DNA from: Lentinula raphanica
Lineage: Eukaryota; Basidiomycota; Agaricomycetes; Agaricales; Omphalotaceae
Assembly (NCBI GenBank): GCA_027919835.1
Contig: JANVFP010000003.1
Location: 1,860,001 to 1,924,000, forward strand
Direction of reading: 5' to 3'
Length of the DNA: 64,000 bases
In this document: piece after piece, positions 23,101 to 34,789 of the stretch
How the letters are laid out: every line of letters starts with the position of its first letter
How positions within the stretch are numbered: position 1 is the stretch's first letter
Program-made: the position numbers and the translations under genes
The notes under the pieces: model-generated
Database searches by the model: none
What the model saw: the letters and a program-made list of their open reading frames with translations, nothing else
What the model was told of the DNA's origin: nothing

Positions 23101-26100
23101 GTCTCTAACTTTCTGCAACTCCCTCGCAACCTCTTTCGATGAATCACCATGCAGACTCTTCCTTGAGCTGGATTTAAGCAAGGAACCCAAGCTCAGCACA
23201 GATGACTTCTTATGCGCAGATCCTGGAACCATGGTGGACTGAGTGGCATAGTCCGGTTGTGGAGAAGTTTGTTTCGTCCTAGGTTGGGTCGTTACCACAG
23301 AGTCTGTCGAAAACGTAGGAGATGATGCTGAAACATTGTTGGCAGGCACTTGCATAGATTGGGAAGACGATCGACGGAAGAAAGGAATTGAAGACGGAGT
23401 CAGTCGCTTGGATTGGTTTCGACGAACAGAAGACGAGGGGCTCAGAGGACCAGCGTAAGTTTGAGGGGCAGAAAGACCAGCATAAGTATGGCTTGTGCTC
23501 GCACTAGAGTCGGTGCCAGCCCGACTGGATACTGCACTACGATCGGGAGTTTTCGACATCAAGGGCTCATTGGCGGTAGATACGACGGCTGGTGTGCGTA
23601 CAGAGCCCACAGATGAGAGTGATGTCAAGGAAGCAGCAGATCCCATTGCATCAGGTTGCCTCGGGGACCAAGGGCTCTTGGCTGATATAGCAGAAGGGGA
23701 CAGAGCTTGCTCTTTCGAGACCGATTTGCGCAACTGCTGAGACTGGAATTGAGAGTGCTGACCGTTAATGGTAACAGCTCGTGGGCTTACCGGGAACCCT
23801 GAAGACTTTGTAGAAGGAGAACCCGACAGCTTCAAGTTCAAAGCGTTGGAGATACTCCATTTTTTCGAGGGAGTCTTTGGGACGGCAGGGGCGGGTTCAG
23901 ACGAGCCATTGGGTTCGGAAGGACCGTGATGTTGACTGTGGCGACGATTAGAGGATTGTTTAGATAAACCGCCTCTATCGTTTGCAGGCGGGACCTTTAG
24001 AACAGTGCTGTGGTCACTATCATGGCTGCTACGAGGCTTGTCCTCCTGAATGTTGAAGGAAAGGCTGACCGCAGTTGCTGGAGGCGTGCGATAGGTTGAC
24101 AGATCCTTGGGTAAAGGAGGGACCGGAGGCACGAAGGCTTCCTCGTTTCCATCACCGTTAGAAGCAATAGAAGCCACACGATCCCGGAGTGAGTTCGCAT
24201 CGCTGGAATGAATACTGGACACGTCACTGCCAGCGCTGTTCCTCCTGTTTTTGCTTACCGAATGACGAACGGATGACATGGAAGTCATGCTCGTCGCAGC
24301 CGACATGCTCACCGAGTCCCGAGAGCTTGTGGTAGGAGTGCTGGCGTTAGTAGCCGAGGAAGTCGAACCTCGTTTTGGGGTGAAGCTAGATCGTGCACTT
24401 GGTGTTCCTGACTTCTTGGGGGTCTTCTCGGCAGCAACAGAAGGTACATACATCACAGGCTGTTCGTCACTGCTGGCAAGTGCACTTCCGATAGAGTCCA
24501 GGTCGAGGTTGGGACTGATGATACCGAGTCCCAGGCCAATAGCCGGCCGAGGTTCCTTTTCTTTGACACTGTTCGCACTCTCTCGACGGCTACTACCTCG
24601 ACGCTTAACTCCACCGTCACTGGAAGAGCCCACACCTTCCCATTGAGTGCTCGTGCCCGTTCGACTGGCCGGTGTTCCGGGCCGACTCTGACTGTGGGGT
24701 CGTCCAAAACTACCGATGCTAGCACGCGCGCGAGCAGTCTTGCCAGACAAGCCGTCCAGTTTCCGTAAAGCTTCAGCGGTCGCCTCGTCACCCATCCCGG
24801 ACCATCCCTCCTGGGTACCTCGTAAGAGAGAGTGGGCGACACTTGGAGACGGATGACCGAGTTCCTTTGAAGCGCTTGTGGGAGGTGTATTTGGAGCTGC
24901 TGCTGCCCCCCTCAAGAAATGCTGGATAGAGGAGGAGGACGGCGAAGGAGGCAGATGTGAGTAATCTCCTCCAGTATTAGGCCGTTTGTTCTCTCCAACA
25001 TTAGAGGAAGAAGAACTGAGAGAAGCATGTCGGCTATGAGGCTTCAACTTCATACTGCTACTCATAGTCAATCCAGAGCTCTCTCTCCGTCGCTCTTTGC
25101 CTTTGCCATCACGCGAAGAAGATGGTGTTATAGTAGCAGTAACGCTTCGATGCTTCCGAGTGATAGGCTTTGCATCCTTAGGCGTATCAATAGGACCGAT
25201 CCGTTTGGTGACAAGCACTCCTGTCTGGTCCATCTCGAATTCGTCTGAGGATCGTTTCCTAGCCTTTCGCTGCTGTGGTGGTGAGAAGGCGCTAGGTGGA
25301 AGAGAATGGGTAGCAGCAGTATCAGCCGGAGCAGATAAAATAGAAAAGGATGAAGTGAGAGGAGCCCCAGATGGCAAATCAGGAAGTCTGGGGGCGGCTG
25401 ATGAAGGCTTGCGAGGGTAGAGAATCTCTTCTCCTCCACTTTCTTCCGTCATCGAATGCTTTTCTCGTAAAGGCCTATGTACCGGTTTAAGTTCTACCAA
25501 CTAGATGAACGACCGTTGAGTTTGGATATATAGAAACAAGACGGAGAAAACGGATAACGTACGTTCTCTCTCTCAGACATTTCACCATCCACAGCCTCTA
25601 TAGTCCAGGGACTATCCGGTACATCCTGCTCGTCATTGTCATTTCCAGAAGTCACGATCTGATAGTCGTCCTGTTCGTCGACGCTGGCTGAAGCTCGTTC
25701 AGGCATTTGCTCTGTCCGCGTCCATCGTGGTGTTGTGAGTTCACCAACACCAACCAAGCCACGTCTATCAATCGAAGAGGGATCCTTGGCAGGTGTATAT
25801 GGTTCTTGTAGGGGCGAACGGTCTGGCGTTCGACTGGGAAAAGCGCCACTGGTAGGTAGCGGAGGTACTGGCGAATCAGAAGGAGACTGGATACCAAAGT
25901 AGTATGGATCTAATGAAGAAGTAGCTGAACCAGCACGCGACTGAGGATAATCCAAATCTGAAGGTTGCTCCTCCTCTGAAGGCGCAAGTTCAACATGGAC
26001 AGTGGGCTATTGTGGACGTGATGAGTGTTTGGAACTGGCAAGAGAGTCGAAGTGCGCATGTACCTTTACAGCTGGAGCACGTTGAATAAGGACATCAGTA

Positions 26101-26204
26101 TCCGAAGAGGCTTTATTCTGTTGTAGTATGTCAAGAGCCGGCGGTCGATCTCTCTTTCTTTGCGAGACGTTGTTGTGCAAGCGCGGCGAGGGTGGAGCTG
26201 ACAT
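20118..26204 (-). CDS. Very large DYRK-family protein kinase (Pom1/DYRK2 type)
   Basis: A multi-exon gene of about 1,900 residues. The start is the ATG at 26204 ([15 protein letters not shown]). About 1,400 residues of Ser/Thr/Pro-rich disordered sequence follow, with short charged and coiled stretches ([20 protein letters not shown]). The DYRK homology box ([20 protein letters not shown]) precedes the kinase domain. That has [28 protein letters not shown] (HCD as in DYRKs), IDFGSSC, the activation-loop [13 protein letters not shown] with the autophosphorylated YxY, and [15 protein letters not shown]. The C-terminal tail is Ser-rich, and a 47-nt intron before 20118 gives the ending GYVAAGK. 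Exon joins at 25500, 22978 and 21780 keep frame. Pom1 forms cortical polarity gradients. The family is certain; orthology to Pom1 is inferred from the long N-terminus. Confidence 0.88.
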
Positions 26205-26849
26205 AGAAAGGAGTAAAGACTGAAAGAGCAAGAAAAGAAGAGAAAAGAAGAAAGAATATGATAGATAGTCGAGGCCAACAACGTTAGCGATAGAGGGAGC
26301 CCCGCTGGAATTGTTCTCCTCAAGGCCAAGGCGGCATGTGAAGTTTGTACAAAACAAACAAATCCAAAGGTTTTTCTGATTGCCGAAACTTGCCGAACTT
26401 TGCCGAGCTCCGAATTCGGAGAAGGATTTTCGGACTTTATAATTTTTTGTTTTTGTGAGTTTGTGAGGCAGAAAGTTAAATCGAGGCGGATTTGGACCCA
26501 AAAAGCCGCTCAGAGATCTGGCATGGCTTAATCTCCCTGTAGGTTTATTTTCGCAATGCAAGGGCAGAAACTGATGCATGAGGCTCAAGCATGTTAAAAG
26601 CTGGCACAGAAGCTGATCCTTTCTTTCTTCAGACAGTCATTGTAAGCCAGTAATCTGCTTTTCTACCTCCAAGGAGTCCAACAGGCTCGTACTCGGTCCC
26701 CCCAACAACTGTCCAAACTTTTCTCTTTCATTCTATCATTCTACCTCTCCTCTTTTTCACTACTTAGGTAAGTGCTCAGAGTTGTCTTGTCATGTGGCAA
26801 GCTGAATTCAGCCTGTTGCTTGTCGCACAGATCCTTCTCTCTCTCTCCC
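26205..26849. promoter_or_regulatory. Divergent promoter between DYRK kinase and Zn2Cys6 regulator
   Basis: Around 26382-26410 are three TGCCGA-type motifs in tandem (TTGCCGAAAC, TTGCCGAAC, TTTGCCGAG), about 180-200 nt before the kinase ATG. They resemble the cluster near 13950-13990. On the plus side, pyrimidine-rich leader sequence (26690-26765) is followed by a likely 5'-UTR intron from GTAAGT at 26768 to CACAG at 26830. Confidence 0.5.
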
Positions 26850-27812
26850 ATGGCCTCCGTCGTCTCCAATAACACCGAGTTCGATAGTTCTATGGATCCC
26901 TCTGTTCATTATCCTCTCTTGACTACGAATCCTCTCACCTACTCTACGATGCCCATGCATATGTATCCTCTCACTCCCAGTTCCCAACGCACCTTTCAAA
27001 CCAAGCGCAGACAGGTCAAGAATGCTTGTACCAACTGCCAGAAGGCTTGCAAGAAGTGTGACGATGCTCGTCCTTGTCTACGTTGTATCAAGTACGGTAT
27101 CCCAACCGAATGCGTGGACTCTCAACGGAAGGAACGTAAGAAGGGCATCAAAAGAGGGCCGTATAATAAGAAGCGCGATTGTAAAGGTATGTATTCCACT
27201 TGTTTGCCCTGCCCCCATCATCTCAAATAAACAATAAATGAATAACATTCTGATTTTGGAGATCGCGCAGGTATCGGCAGCGTCGGTAATGCTGATGCCC
27301 CTCCCCGTCAGCAGGAGACCCTGCCGATAACCAACGGAGAAGGACCCGATAATCCACCTCCAGTTTATCCTCAAGGCTTAGGCCTGCATTATGTGGGCGC
27401 ACCGACTGCCTACAATGGCACGGCGTATGCCGGACATTATTCTGTCGCTCCAGCGTTGCCTCCACCTCCACCCCCACTTGTCACTGAGCCAATGCACTCG
27501 ATGCACTCGGCTTCGAGGCATATTCATTCGCAGACCTACAACGCCTATCCGCCACAACCTTCGTCACCGCGAGCTAGCTCAAGCCAGGAATACCCATCTC
27601 CCCCTGCTGGTTATTATCAGATGCCACCACCACCACCTAGGCCTGCTTATCACCATCCTGGTCCGCAATACCCACCCTCATATCCTCTAGCCATTCGTCC
27701 AGATCCACGCGAACGACACATGATGATGCAGGAGAGTTACTCGTATATGGCTGTGTCTTATGGCAAACCTGAGGATGGGTCATATCTCGAGGAACAAAGA
27801 GGTGGAGCATAG
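26850..27812 (+). CDS. Zn(II)2Cys6 transcription factor
   Basis: Two exons (26850-27186, 27271-27812) sum to 879 nt, or 292 residues. The binuclear zinc cluster is near residues 59-85: ACTNCQKACKKCDDARPCLR then CIKYG...C. It is followed by a strongly basic region (RKERKKGIKRGPYNKK), as in a basidiomycete subgroup of GAL4-type factors. The C-terminal half is rich in Pro, Tyr and His (ALPPPPPPL, YYQMPPPPPRP) and probably disordered, so it may act as an activation region. No fungal-specific middle homology domain is present and the protein is short for the family. The ATG at 26850 follows a probable leader intron. The regulated pathway cannot be told from the sequence. Confidence 0.88.
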
Positions 27813-30800
27813 GCGCATAGGCTTTCATTTCCCAATCGATCCGTGTTATCTACACTTCTTTCTTGCTTAACGATCGCTGTACATCACTCGGACTCTGCTG
27901 CTCGTGCTTTCTTCCCTGTATACTAAATTTGTTCACCATAGGGATTTCGTCTTCAGCGTTGTGTATACCGGCTGATCACTTTGGATTCATGAAAATCATT
28001 TGTATCTATCATTAGTATCTCAAATTGTGTCGCTATTCTTGAATATACGGTTGCTTGGAATGTCGATCTAACATTGGCAGGATTGCAAAATGACGATTCT
28101 TATTAGTACTAGTTGAGACCTAGACGGTTGCAATTTGCGTGCTATGCGGGAAGCGGGGCTACTGCGTTCGAAGCTTATCCCAAAAGTAATGTAATTCCAC
28201 TCAAATCACAATTTCACCTCCTAGACTGGCCACAGACAAGACGCGTCGCGTCGCGTTGATCGCACAACGCGCGCCTATTTACCGAGGTCGAAAGAAAGTA
28301 TTTGCTTCCATTTCATTCCGATCGACTGATTTCGAGATGGGATTTTCGTCAAATTGATGAGAATGATTCCAGATTCGAGCTCAGCGATCCATGAGATTGA
28401 ACCCAGAACAGTTGTAAATATGTGGTAAAATCTGCCGGGGTTTGCGTCTGTAATTTTGGTCAGAGGCGGTTCAATATTTGGCACAGAAATGTACATATAA
28501 AGGGCATGCTGTTTACTCATTAAACAGGATTTCTGGAGGCCTTTCCGTCCGAGTATACGCGGAGACCGGATCACTAACTGCATGGTCTTGAGTCACCACG
28601 GCGTTCAAATGCGCAGAACAAGCACTCCATGCGTAGAATTAAATTTTTTGGCCCAGCAAAAAATTACTGAGGACACAAATCCTGGACCTTTTTAGAAATG
28701 TTGGCCAGCGTATGAAGGGGGGAACACTCCACGCTATTTGAACGTGCACTCTATTTTTCCTAAGCTATTCTGAATATGACCTTAGTCAGAGTGCATTAAT
28801 TCGTGACAAGTAGTTCGCCGTACTTGTGCGTCTCTCGACCAAGTGCAACTTGACAGCAGTCGCACTACCTCGTATTTCTGGGCTCAAGAACATGTCTAGA
28901 CCAATCAGACTCGAGTTGAATACTGGGAGCACATCACAACGCTGGGTCTGGGATGCAAATGCGGCAGGGGAAGAAAACGAAAGACATACATCGTAGTGCG
29001 TGCCTTTGCCTCGTTTTTATTCCATGAAGCTAAACAACTTGGTGTTACAGTTTGTTCTTCCTCGCTCTAGCTCCATCCTCTAACATGTTTCTTCCCGAGC
29101 CCCATGTTGTACCTGTGGCAACAGACAGCTGCAGACGGTATTGGTCGGCCGAGATGTGCTTAGCAGCTCTGATCAAACCTCGAAGAACAATATGGATAAA
29201 TTGCTCTGCAAGATAGTACCACAAATTGCCTTTCCCGGTACGAAAGCCCTGGCGACACGGGGGCAGCGGCCAGTTCACCTGCTTGTGCGGTTGAGATACG
29301 GCTCAAATAGACGAACCAAGAGGCTCTTGAAGAGCAACGTGGATAATCATCTACTTCTCCACCGGATAACAGTACATTTTCCTCTGCCAGACCAAAACTC
29401 AAGAGTACAAACTCCAAACTCAAAGGTCCGTGGATCCTCGCCGTCTTGAACGTTTGCTCGGCGTACGATGGGGAACGTGGACCCTAGGCACCTACGACCG
29501 AACCCAACGCACGATACGGATCCAGGGAAGGCAGAAATTCTGTCACAGGGATACATTACCTAGTTGTCCACAAGCTCAATAAACGTAGAGCTATACACCC
29601 GACCAAGCCGACCGCGATAGGCCGTCATGATCTGGACGATCCTTCAGTCAGACGTCTTCGAACCTAGTCCTGGCACCAGAGGGTAAGAACAACATATGAC
29701 TATGATAGGTCATATAATCATCCCTATTCAGGGAAAGGCAAAGACTTCGTATGAGGACCACGATCAGCCTTGGCCTTGAGCTTGGACCATTGAACCACCA
29801 GAACAATGTGCGGCATGGGCTAGCATTCGTTCATTCGTTCCTAGCAAAAAGGCGAACCAATCTGTCAATTCCAGGCATCGAGAACCCTACGACAGGATCT
29901 GCAGCACAAAAAGGGTGTCAGGACATAGTAGCTTGGAGTTCCGTGGTCGTTGCCGAACGTGGTATCCGCAATGCATTCGTTGTGGGTGCCCTTCCAACCT
30001 CCACCGCGAGTGCGAATGCTTGATGTCCATGGCCGTCTTAGAATCTATGCATTTATCCAACGACTGCCGAGCCAGGCCGCCCATCCGAAAGTCGAAGACG
30101 ATGTTGACCTCCCACGGCGAGCTGCTCAGATCTTGATCGATTGCTTCTTGCCACATATTTTCATGCGCAATGCTTCCCCGAATCCAACGTCGAGCTATCG
30201 ACCTGACGCCATGTGCAACCTCTTCTTGCTTCTTATATCCTCCAACGAGAGCTTCTGGAAGCACTGGACCCATGAAGCGTCAAAGCCAGGATTTCAACGA
30301 CAAGAGCGCAGGTTTTGACCCCGAATGCAGTGAAACCATGGCTCGATTTCATATTTACTGCAGCGATGTTTCGACCACAGGATTGACCTGTCATGGAGCA
30401 TAGAATGTCGGTATAGAGGTCGACGAAGAAAGAAAATGATTTTTCTGCGGTGGCAACAGACACAAAACATGCTGGTACCTCTTCGACAACCAACTCCTTC
30501 CTTCCTGGTGAACGCTTTCTGTAGCTTGTAGAGCATCTGACGAACGAAGGATGCCTTGTTTCTTGTACTGGCGTTGATATAGAAGTTGTGGAAACATGCA
30601 TGTACGTGGCCTGCGACTTATATTCCAGATCACGTCCAATTTCTTTGTGACGGAGTTCGAAGCTGGTTCAAAAAATGTTCGGCTGAACATCTTCACATAG
30701 GGCGCGTCAATTCCATGTGCTAGCAGACATCCCTCCTGAGCTGCTCGAGTTCCTCTGCCTCGCTGGAAGACAAAGGTTACTGTGGAATTGACGTGAAGCC

Positions 30801-32948
30801 CGAAAATGCTCGAATGAGGTAGATTGCCGGTTGGTTAGGACGTTCACTATGCAGCATATGGCACATGTCGGACATACTCAACAGCGCATCGGCGACGCAT
30901 TCGATGCAGTTGAGTCTGTATCTCGCAATTAAGTCCCAAAGACGAAGACCGTATTGGTTTTCTCTTGATCTCAACCAACGAACGGCAGGTTTGCAGCTTC
31001 GGTGAAATTGCACCAAAAACTTGTGACTCTCTGCCTCCCAACACGTCTTACGCGCATTTCGAATATCATCCTCGAAGACTCTTTAATAACAGGAAGCCTT
31101 ATATCGCAAAGCTCTATCATCCGTGGCTTCGACATACATAGGCTGCAACCAGACTTGACCTCTTCGTCGGCAATACTCTTCATCTTGGCATGTCCTAACC
31201 TAGGTTCCTTCAATCCACATATTGTCGACCCGCCGACATATACGAAATGACATTTCGGCTGTGACGATACGGCAGTCGTGTTACTTTCGAGCTGTTGGCA
31301 GACGCAATGTAGAACGAGGTTGTAACTGGAGCAATATGTGGTCCCGGACGCTCGAGGAATCATTCACTGTTCGCTTTTGTACGTCTCAAGTGTCTCGACC
31401 TGACATGAGAATGGGGAGGGAGGTAGCCTTTGGCCTGGGGCTATAAAGAATGTGTGCGAGAGGTCATCCCATCTAATGGCACTGAACACCATACGGTCGA
31501 ATTGGCGAGGGCGAGGGGCACTTGAACACGAACGATAAGTGTTCATGAAATTCATGTAGTAGGTGGGCGAAATATCCGAGCTAAAGTTGAGTTCGAGTGA
31601 GCATTGATCTATGTCATAGGGCTTAAGTATGAAGGCTTACCTTTTTCTCGACGCTTTACGGAAGGAAAGATTTTACCCCCAGAGATATTCTCATGAGTTC
31701 CAAAGGGAGGAGAGAAACTCGTGCGATAGCTTCTTGTCCTCCGGGCTCCCTTTGACCGAGTCCTCCTCGCATTCCGCAAAAGCATAACGTGTGGTTCCTC
31801 GGAAGATTCATCGCGCAACTGCACAAGACCCTGGCAAGGTTTTCGAATGGAGTAGCAGTGTCGGTAGGGCGAATTCTAGTTTCATGCTTTGGAAAACGAA
31901 TAATTGTTGCTCCATTAGCTCCTCTAGACCATAAGTCGAAGTTTGTGCAGTTACGCTCCGTAAGGTGTATCTGGGAGGCTGAATCATGCCCCATGTAATT
32001 CCCGGGAGAGGGAAGCCAAACATAGAGTAAGATCGAGGACAGTGCTGGACAGTGGGGTTGTGAATCCGTCACTGTCTAACGCATGTAAGTGGGTGAGATC
32101 TTCGATTTGCTGGTTTTATGGCAAGCGACAGCTAACAGAGGTCGAGTGGCTATGAGCTTGAAGGTTGGGCGAGAGAGTGTGGCTCGAGCCTCGGGTGACG
32201 CCTTTATTGCTCCTGAACGCGATGCTCTTTTTGATTCAAATTTCAAGCAGCATATGCGTTCAGAATCGCGCAGAGCTTGTAGGTCTCTTGCTAATATATC
32301 ATTGCAACGGTCTGCGGCCATTGTCAACACATCAGAACGTTCGCGCTAGGAGCTCACAAAAATTCGACACACGTACTGGGACGGCTCTGATTATCGTATC
32401 CGACTAAATTCCCAAGCGACTTTGCTCTGGTCTGTTAGATGGTGATAGTCCTCGACGCGTGTATCCCAGCTGATCCTAGATGTGTTCTCTACCAGAGTTC
32501 GAGGTGCAATTCGTTTTGCGATGCGACAATTGTCCTGGTAGTAGCGCGTGATCGGGTTTTCAATATTTTGTCTCACCCAAAGGCTAATTTCAAATTACCT
32601 CTGATTCGAACTTCTACTGTACACTCAAGTCTGGTCCGTCCTTAGGAGATCAATCACCAGCAGCTCAATTTTTGCGTTCTGTGGAGAGAAGGGGGACTGT
32701 CAATCTCCGATTAATCGTCTCTGACTTCCCGGAAAATTTCTCGCTCTTCTCAGTGTTTATTGACATTCTTCTGAGTTCTGTCTACTAGATTTTCTCTCGC
32801 GGGATAACTGGCAAGAACATCAAGTACTACAACTATGGACACGATTTAAGCCTAGCCAATGACTCGCATCTGTCAAGCCCTAACCAGCCTCATATCATAT
32901 CGACAAGAGAGGTGCGTGACCAAGTATATGGATGGACTACCCACTCAT
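27813..32948. other. Gene-poor region of about 5 kb with only degenerate frames
   Basis: The first 300 bases are the 3' flank of the zinc-cluster gene. Beyond that, both strands hold only short overlapping frames without consistent splice joins. CpG-rich palindromic sequence occurs at about 28240-28275 (GACGCGTCGCGTCGCG, CACAACGCGCGC). Minus-strand frames near 29887-30273 (GVRSIARRWIRGSIAHENMW) and 30971-31363 vaguely recall fast-evolving F-box proteins. I treat them as possible relics. Confidence 0.35.
29887..30273 (-). pseudogene. Possible F-box-like relic
   Basis: A minus-strand frame reading LPEALVGGYKKQEEVAHGVR, SIARRWIRGSIAHENMWQEA, then WEVNIVFDFRMGGLARQSLD. The order LPxE...V.SIARRW...(T/H)E.MW resembles the start of agaric F-box proteins, whose helical box is followed by a SRWR-like and a PxLW-like motif. 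There is no ATG at a sensible place and the frame ends at 29887 without a leucine-rich continuation. Evidence is weak. Confidence 0.2.
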
Positions 32949-33306
32949 TCAGTGCATTCTAGTTCTCATAGGAAGATACCACTTTTGCTCACGAACAGAG
33001 TCATGAGGACCTAGTAGCTGTAATGAGCCAGTCCAACTTCTCAATCTTATCCTGATCATGTTGACAAATTCATCAGCTAGCTTCTCGACGGATTCGACGG
33101 ACGAGCCCCCCTCGAAGAAGCCACCGACAGACTCTTGAGTCAGCCATGGTGAAAGCTTTAGAAAGGGGGACAACAGTTTTCGATTGACAATGTCGATTCT
33201 CGGAATCGAAACATCAAGTAATTACGATAATAGTGACTGCCATGCCTGTGCCAAACGAAAGGTAGTAAACTAAACCATCCGCCAGCCATTCAGAGTTGTC
33301 GATCAT
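32949..33306 (-). CDS. Possible small protein gene, model uncertain
   Basis: A minus-strand frame runs LLDVSIPRIDIVNRKLLSPF, LKLSPWLTQESVGGFFEGGS, VEKLADEFVNMIRIRLRSW and ends KWYLPMRTRMH at 32949. Just upstream, a short ATG frame near 33305 (DNSEWLADGLVYYLSFGTGM) overlaps in another phase and would need an intron to join it. The composition is protein-like. It has the same strand and similar size as the secreted-protein gene next to it, so it may be a diverged relative or an unrelated relic. Confidence 0.3.
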
Positions 33307-33457
33307 GTTTTGCCGTGTTCAACGACCGTACCAAACACGAAGATGTACACAGCCTGACTCCGGACTCTATATCTAATATTGACCATGGGGGCTCTACTAT
33401 AACCCAGGAGAATAGCCTTGTGTTCACTTTGCTACACCATCAATGAGAAACTCTGCT

Positions 33458-34093
33458 TTATCTACGGAATAAAATGTAGGCTATGGTTGAAAGAAAAGTC
33501 AGATATCATTATAGGTTATAAGATGACCATTTACTACCAACCATATTGTTCGTCACGGAACAGTACACATTCTCCATGGTTTTCAACCAGCCTGACACGC
33601 CCATTTCGTTGTTGGACTCAAGACCTGCTGAGAACGACGATTTCGTTCCCATCATCGGCCAGTTTGTGAAAGTCACCGAGAAAAGTCTTGAGAATCTCGG
33701 TATGGGCCCTTCATTGTGTATCTCCACAACATCGCTTGTGATGACATTCAGCAGTCGTTGAACATCTTTTTTCGTCGTCTGAACGAACTTGTCGCTGAGC
33801 CCTGGACCATCCTGTTCGTATTTCACTTCGGCGGTGATCTTGTGGTACTTGGTTATCAGATTTTGCGAGATTGGAGTCGTACTTTGGAGCGAAGTCTTAG
33901 GTTCCTAGTAAGAAAAATACATAGTCAGTCATTACGACAATCTCTTCCGAGCACAGATACGCCGAGCACTCACCTCAGGTCTCATAGCGTAACGCATAGG
34001 CATGGCGATAGAATTGGAGGCATTGGAAACCAAGTACAGCACAATGAGGGCATAAGTGCTCAAGGTCGTGGTGACACATAGCAAGTAGCGCAT
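33458..34093 (-). CDS. Small putative secreted protein, unknown family
   Basis: Three exons (34093-33974, 33904-33538, 33480-33458) sum to 510 nt, or 169 residues, with frame kept. Exon 1 encodes a hydrophobic N-terminus (MRYLLCVTTTLSTYALIVLY then LVSNASNS) that fits a signal peptide, or less likely an anchor. It is followed by SIAMPMRYAMRPEEPK. The mature part is hydrophilic and mostly lacks cysteine: PISQNLITKYHKITAEVKYE, KFVQTTKKDVQRLLNVITSD, PRFSRLFSVTFTNWPMMG, MGVSGWLKTMENVYCSVTN. Both introns have GT-AG ends and usual lengths (69 and 57 nt). The gene lies alone in a gene-poor stretch, which is common for lineage-specific secreted proteins. No family is recognised. The tiny third exon is the least certain part. 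Confidence 0.6.
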
Positions 34094-34789
34094 CTCTACG
34101 TCGAGTTATGTTTCTGAGCGTCGGAGATTGTGGATGGTCGAGCAGTTCAGTGATAGGAAGCAATACTACTGAAGAGTGGAGAGCAGAAATAAGTAAGTAT
34201 ATCCATGTCCGCTATCGTGATCCCACCTTTTCTTTGCCAGCAAAGGTAAGCAGAGAACGGGGGTGATCGTGGTTTGATAAAAGACCGGCAACAGTCGTCG
34301 TGAGCTATATATGGCAGTGGATGCGTCAATTTTGCTGATAGCGCCGACGGGGAGAAAACACAAGTCCTGACAGGTCCTGACCCCCTCTTGTACGGACAGC
34401 AGACACTGCGAACTTCAAAGCCCAGGGTCAGAAAAGGTCAAAATATCAAGGATATAAGCAAGTAGAAGTTGAATTCTGGCCCCTTGCGAGGGTCACATAT
34501 CATCATCAATCGAAGGCTTCTCGCTACTACAAACGAATATACAGTCCGAATATACCTGGACTCTGAGGCAGACGATATACATGCAACCGACCTCAAGCCT
34601 ACAACTTACAAGAGCTTGCTGAGGGGCCATTGGAGGAAATCGATGTGGATCTGAATAGTAGAACGAAGTTTCCTGCCTTAGAAAGGGTAAGCCTATTAGT
34701 GCAGGAGATGAGTAGCATTTGCGGAAAACACAGTTATCGTCATTTCCATAGCTAACTTTAAACTGAACCGTCTTACATACAATGATGCA
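34094..34789. other. Spacer, nothing recognised
   Basis: Promoter side of the secreted-protein gene and 3' flank of the mitochondrial kinase gene. Only short frames are present. Confidence 0.4.

Noticed and set aside
28240..28275. CpG-rich palindromic sequence as a possible origin or binding site
   Set aside because: Short, single, and without supporting context; only noted in the description of the region.
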